64,000 nt of DNA from Tubulanus polymorphus. Lineage: Eukaryota; Nemertea; Palaeonemertea; Tubulaniformes; Tubulanidae. The translations under genes were made by a program, and so were the position numbers. Below, piece after piece: positions 60,050 to 64,000 of this stretch; position 1 is the stretch's first letter, and each line of letters begins with the position of its first letter. The DNA is taken from positions 21,098,650 through 21,162,649 of the forward strand of contig NC_134026.1 of assembly GCF_964204645.1 (NCBI RefSeq), in the 5' to 3' direction. The notes under the pieces are model-generated. The model ran no database searches. It was not told where the DNA came from and saw nothing but the letters and a program-made list of their open reading frames with translations.

Positions 60050-60781
60050 TTTTTGTTATTACAGTGCTATAGTAAAACTTTTGAAATAAATACACTGGGA
60101 TGAATAAAGCGTAGAATTTTTATTTCATAGAGATTGTGATTGATGATTATTTTTCGTAGTTGTTATTTCTTTTTCCAAAATGTCCCAAGGCAGTTATTTC
60201 CATCCCTTGTAAACAATAATTGCGCGGCTGCTCTTGAAAGATTTAAAAGGGTGATATTTATATTAGAAAATTTAAGACCGCTGTTCCGGGTTAGAACTCA
60301 CTCACGATTGTGGAACATTGCAGGAGGCTGGATAATTTTCACTCATATTGAGCAGGTATTTCAAGTATGGTTCGAATGTGCTCTTCCCGTAAAAAGTATA
60401 GCATGAACGAAACAGGTTAGTTTTGGTATAAGGTTTGAAAAGTCTCGTTGCTGGTGGAGTCAAATGTTTCTATTGCAAAATCTTGGTAATTGTCATTATA
60501 ATGCTCTCCCACCAAAATTTGAAATACTGACTTGCCATATAGTGAAGGTTCCGGTAGGGATGACTTGTATTCGAGCGTTTCATTTCTGAATTTCTATACG
60601 AAATACTTCTTAAAATACAGTTGTGGTTTATTTTCACGAAAAGAATGAAATGACTTAAGTCTACGCTCAAACCAGTAGAACTAAAGGAAATGAATGTTTC
60701 GCATTTTACGGATTACTGTAAAAAAGTCGTTTTGCTGGCAGTGATCTCGAAATAGGGATAGTCCCTGTTATTTATTTGTTT
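60050..60781. other. intergenic, nothing recognised
   Basis: The 88-codon plus frame at 60140-60406 has no family similarity that I can name. Confidence 0.4.
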
Positions 60782-60850
60782 GGAAGATTTGATTTTGTTC
60801 GTTTTGATTTGGTGTCCCTTACAAACCCATCACACCAGCTGCCTGGAATG
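60782..60850 (+). repeat. dispersed repeat G, copy 2
   Basis: Partner of 19888-19960, sharing TTTGGTGTCCCTTACAAACC and the following CACACC. Confidence 0.7.
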
Positions 60851-63800
60851 AAACAGGGGTTTTGATTTTGAAATCGGAACTCGAAGTACAGATATAGTTG
60901 TGTGATCATTGGTCGAATTTACAGAATTTCTGTTCCGGTGCGACTGATTGGGGTTAATTTTGCTTGCTGCCTAATTAAGTATATCGAAATTTTGGATACT
61001 AGCCTACGAAGTTGAAGATAATTTTGGCCATTTTTACATTTTTGGTCGTTTTCCGCGTGTAAATAGTCCGAAAGTTATCGTAGTTTTTTCTCGGGTATAT
61101 CTTGATGTAGAAGTCCTCTAAGTTGATTGTCCCGCGTGTTGACTAGATCAAAAAGAAGCTGGATGTTACCGGGATAAGCAGATGTGACTTTCGCAGATTT
61201 CGCCGCGGACGGCAGCAGCGTACACATGTCGCAGCAAACAGACAACGGATTGATATATATGAACTATTTCTGCGAGTTGACGACAGTGGGAGCAATTGCC
61301 GCGTGATCGATAGCTTCTTCTGGCTGTTCAACTCAACTGCAAGACGCATCAATAATACTCCTCTAGCAGGACTACAAACGTGAACTCTATAAAAACGGAT
61401 ACTCGCCGGGGATGGATAGTTTCAGCGCGTTTAATTAAAAGATGGCCACAGGAAGGTAAGATGAATATAAAGATATGTGTGACGAATACGATTAGTTTGT
61501 ATATCCATCGTTTCTCTGACGAATGCGATCTTTTTCAAGTTAAAGAGTTTTTGCGAGACTTATTTGGAATAGTTGGTATTTTTTTAACTGCATAATTGAC
61601 GAGCCCTCCCTATTTAAGCAATGATTAAATGATATTAGAATGCAAATGGTATCCAAGAGTAACTTTATGAAAGTTTATGAAAATATTCATTAATTTCTAG
61701 TAAACGCACTCGTTCTAAGTGACGTGTCGAAAAACCATGCACGGAATTACGAATTCTAAATGGTGGAAGTGAAAAAAAATATATCATGTGTTATACGAAC
61801 GCATGAAAGATTTCGATCACTGAAGTTATGACAACTTGCAAAATCATCTAAATGGTGAAATAAAAATGTTGAAATTTACAATTACTTACGCAAAATATTA
61901 TACTAATTGTTGGAAAGCATTTTGATAATTTCTTGTCATTTCTACAATTATATACCGTATAAAGATATAAATTCTGCTGAATGCGTGGTAAATTAGATTT
62001 ACCATTCACATGAATGCAGCCTTTTAATACAATCGCATGTTTTAACTAATGCATCCGTAATCCCTTTGCGCGTTTGCTACAGTAGATTTGTATAGCATAT
62101 GACAATAACAAAAAACAATATTTGAATTTGAAGATTTCCGTGGTTCTTGCAGTTTCTCTCTTCTACATTTTCCTAGATTGTGTTACACAGAAAAAAGGCG
62201 ACGGGAACGATCAATTCTTTAGCGCTATACGAAGTGTAATCTCGCGTATAGACTATACCGCCGAGAAAAGACGCTATAAGCGATCCATACTGATTTGTAA
62301 TGAATTCGCTTTAGTTCATCCCATTGTGAACTTAGTTAGCAAACGAAGTTTTGCGTTAAATTCCCCAGAGGGAATGATATCTTGATTGTATCGGATGTTG
62401 TTTCAGAAAAGCGTAATCGAAAAGCGCGCAAAAAATTAAAAAATCATGCGCCCACGAGTGCTTGTAAAGTAATCGTTCAGCGCACAATTTCTGTCACATT
62501 TCTCATATTCATATGCGACAGAAAGTGCTCATTGCATATTCATAACATGCTATTACAATCAGTGATAAACTTTGGGTGACCGCTGCTAATTAGCACTAGT
62601 TAAAAACAAAATTAGCTGCTAGAACGAAGCCACTATTCAAATACGATATCCCCTTCACCTGAAATCACCTTCATCTTGAAAACTAGGCCTGTATGATTAC
62701 CAATTTAACGATTATGCTTAAGTATTCACAAACCTGAACGAAGACAGGAGAAATCCGCGAAAACAATTTTTGCACGTTTATTTAGCTCAATATCTTAGTT
62801 AGATCTTTCTTGTTTCCAAAACCATGAGCTAAAAAATCACAATTGACTTCTATTTTACGGTAACTTATATTATGATTCATGAGAACTATGCATGCAAGTC
62901 AGTATAAAATCATTAATTTCTATGTACAACTTTCTTTTTCGAAATGCCTCATCGGCCGTGACCTGGGTATTCCTATCGGTGTGTCGGCTGTTCGATGGTG
63001 CTGTGCTTAACGCCATGAAGTATTCAGGTGATGTCTACGATAGCGAGCCTGTCGTATTGATCTCCGTGCCACGATTATACCCATTATTGTTTGGCACATC
63101 TAATATTGTTTTCACGGATTTGTCTCCCCTGTTCTTGATATTCGGTCAACGTGTGTGAATACGACATAAGACTAATCCAGCTGCAACGCAAACACTAATG
63201 TATTAGTTCACAGATCATATACATGTATAGTATACGTATTGTGTTACGTTACGTTCAAGATTACCGATTACAAATGCCGTTGACGTAACACTCACGGTCG
63301 ATTGGTACTACTTGTCGTTTTCAAGGCATTTAGTTATCAAAAATTTGACCGCAGCGAAAACATACACTGAGAGGGTATTTAAGGACATGAATTAGGACAT
63401 CATTTACCAGAAACCCGAAGTGCGGTGGCTAGTCATGTTTGGGAAACTAATGGTCATGGATTTTTCCTTATAACTATCAATACCTTACAGCAAGCTCTAA
63501 AGCTAAAGAAAGGATGATAATGGTGAAATAGCTATATTGCAGTCCAGTGGCCTTCGGAATCAACTTCTAAATTACCGTTGCATTGTAAAATTGGACCCCC
63601 AGTTCAGATCAAAAATAAATTTAGACCACTAAAAGATATGGGAAACAGGGTACACATTTTAGGGGTTAGCGATTTTACGCAGGAGGGTCGGGCGTATTTA
63701 TGTGTACGCGGGTGCGGATGGATGCCCTATGATGGTGATCGGGCCAAACGGCTAGCCTGATTGTTCATTTCACGCTATTTAGAAATGCTCATTACCACCG

Positions 63801-64000
63801 AACGAAATAACACATGCGCATTCGGTAATCAGTTAAGTGGTAATTTATTAGTCAAAGCAACGCGATTCAAACTATTCACTCACACGGCCTCATTTCCTAC
63901 CACGAATTGATGCGCGAATCCATTTACTAATGGCGAAATTATGGTCAGCAGTTCGGATTTTCAATGAATCAGACCAACAAAACCTCTGATTTTAAGCTCG
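60851..64000. other. intergenic to window end, no gene supported
   Basis: Plus frames at 62086-62385 (hydrophobic start but no ATG) and 62892-63158 are moderately long yet match nothing I recognise and lack clear splice context. Confidence 0.4.

Noticed and set aside
62086-62385. Plus frame with a hydrophobic start
   Set aside because: No ATG, a weak acceptor and no identifiable continuation or family.
62892-63158. 88-codon plus frame, hydrophobic and Ser/Leu-rich
   Set aside because: No recognisable domain, no promoter or splice evidence.

Overview
The window is genomic DNA from an invertebrate animal. It has split genes with GT-AG introns, some very short (50-130 bp), A/T-rich intergenic DNA, and genes for a minor-spliceosome protein, a mitochondrial complex III subunit, a secreted astacin protease and a MAM/LDLa membrane receptor. 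No species could be fixed. A spiralian or similar marine invertebrate would fit the style, but that is a guess. No viral, bacterial or organellar segment was recognised.

Nearly all recognisable coding sequence lies in the first 21 kb. In order: the end of an unidentified membrane-protein gene (minus strand, 1-244); UQCR10 (minus, 494-2148); ZMAT5 (plus, 3163-4825), arranged head to head with UQCR10 across 1,014 bp; an intronless orphan gene for a 252-residue protein (5887-6645) with its own TATA box and poly(A) signal; a 1,650-bp foldback element (6882-8531); a seven-exon gene for a 429-residue type I membrane protein, signal peptide-MAM-LDLa-TM-tail with two PPSY motifs (10236-13292); and a nine-exon astacin metalloprotease gene with a C-terminal ShKT domain (minus, 17013-20896). 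The exon models were joined by hand. Intron phases agree at every junction, and all expected domain cysteines and catalytic residues are present.

From about 21 kb to 64 kb there is almost no convincing coding sequence. Two weak candidates are a cysteine-containing two-exon piece (44083-44348) and a signal-peptide-like first exon (45503-45665). The rest is A/T-rich sequence with relics of small non-autonomous transposons. Many come in pairs, several with GGCGGATCC-type hAT-like ends. There is also a tRNA-derived SINE-like head, several strong hairpins and a few microsatellites.

The most unusual item is the foldback element. Each arm is a tandem array of 144-bp units, each holding a perfect palindrome around GGCGCGCC plus three interrupted palindromes. 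The whole is flanked by a 6-bp target duplication (CCTTTT). A 79-bp miniature with the same ends and its own 6-bp duplication (CTAATG) lies 27 kb away, which shows a mobile family. The two other leading observations are the ZMAT5-UQCR10 head-to-head pair, also found in vertebrates, and the MAM-LDLa receptor whose tandem PPxY tail resembles NEDD4-recruiting adaptors.
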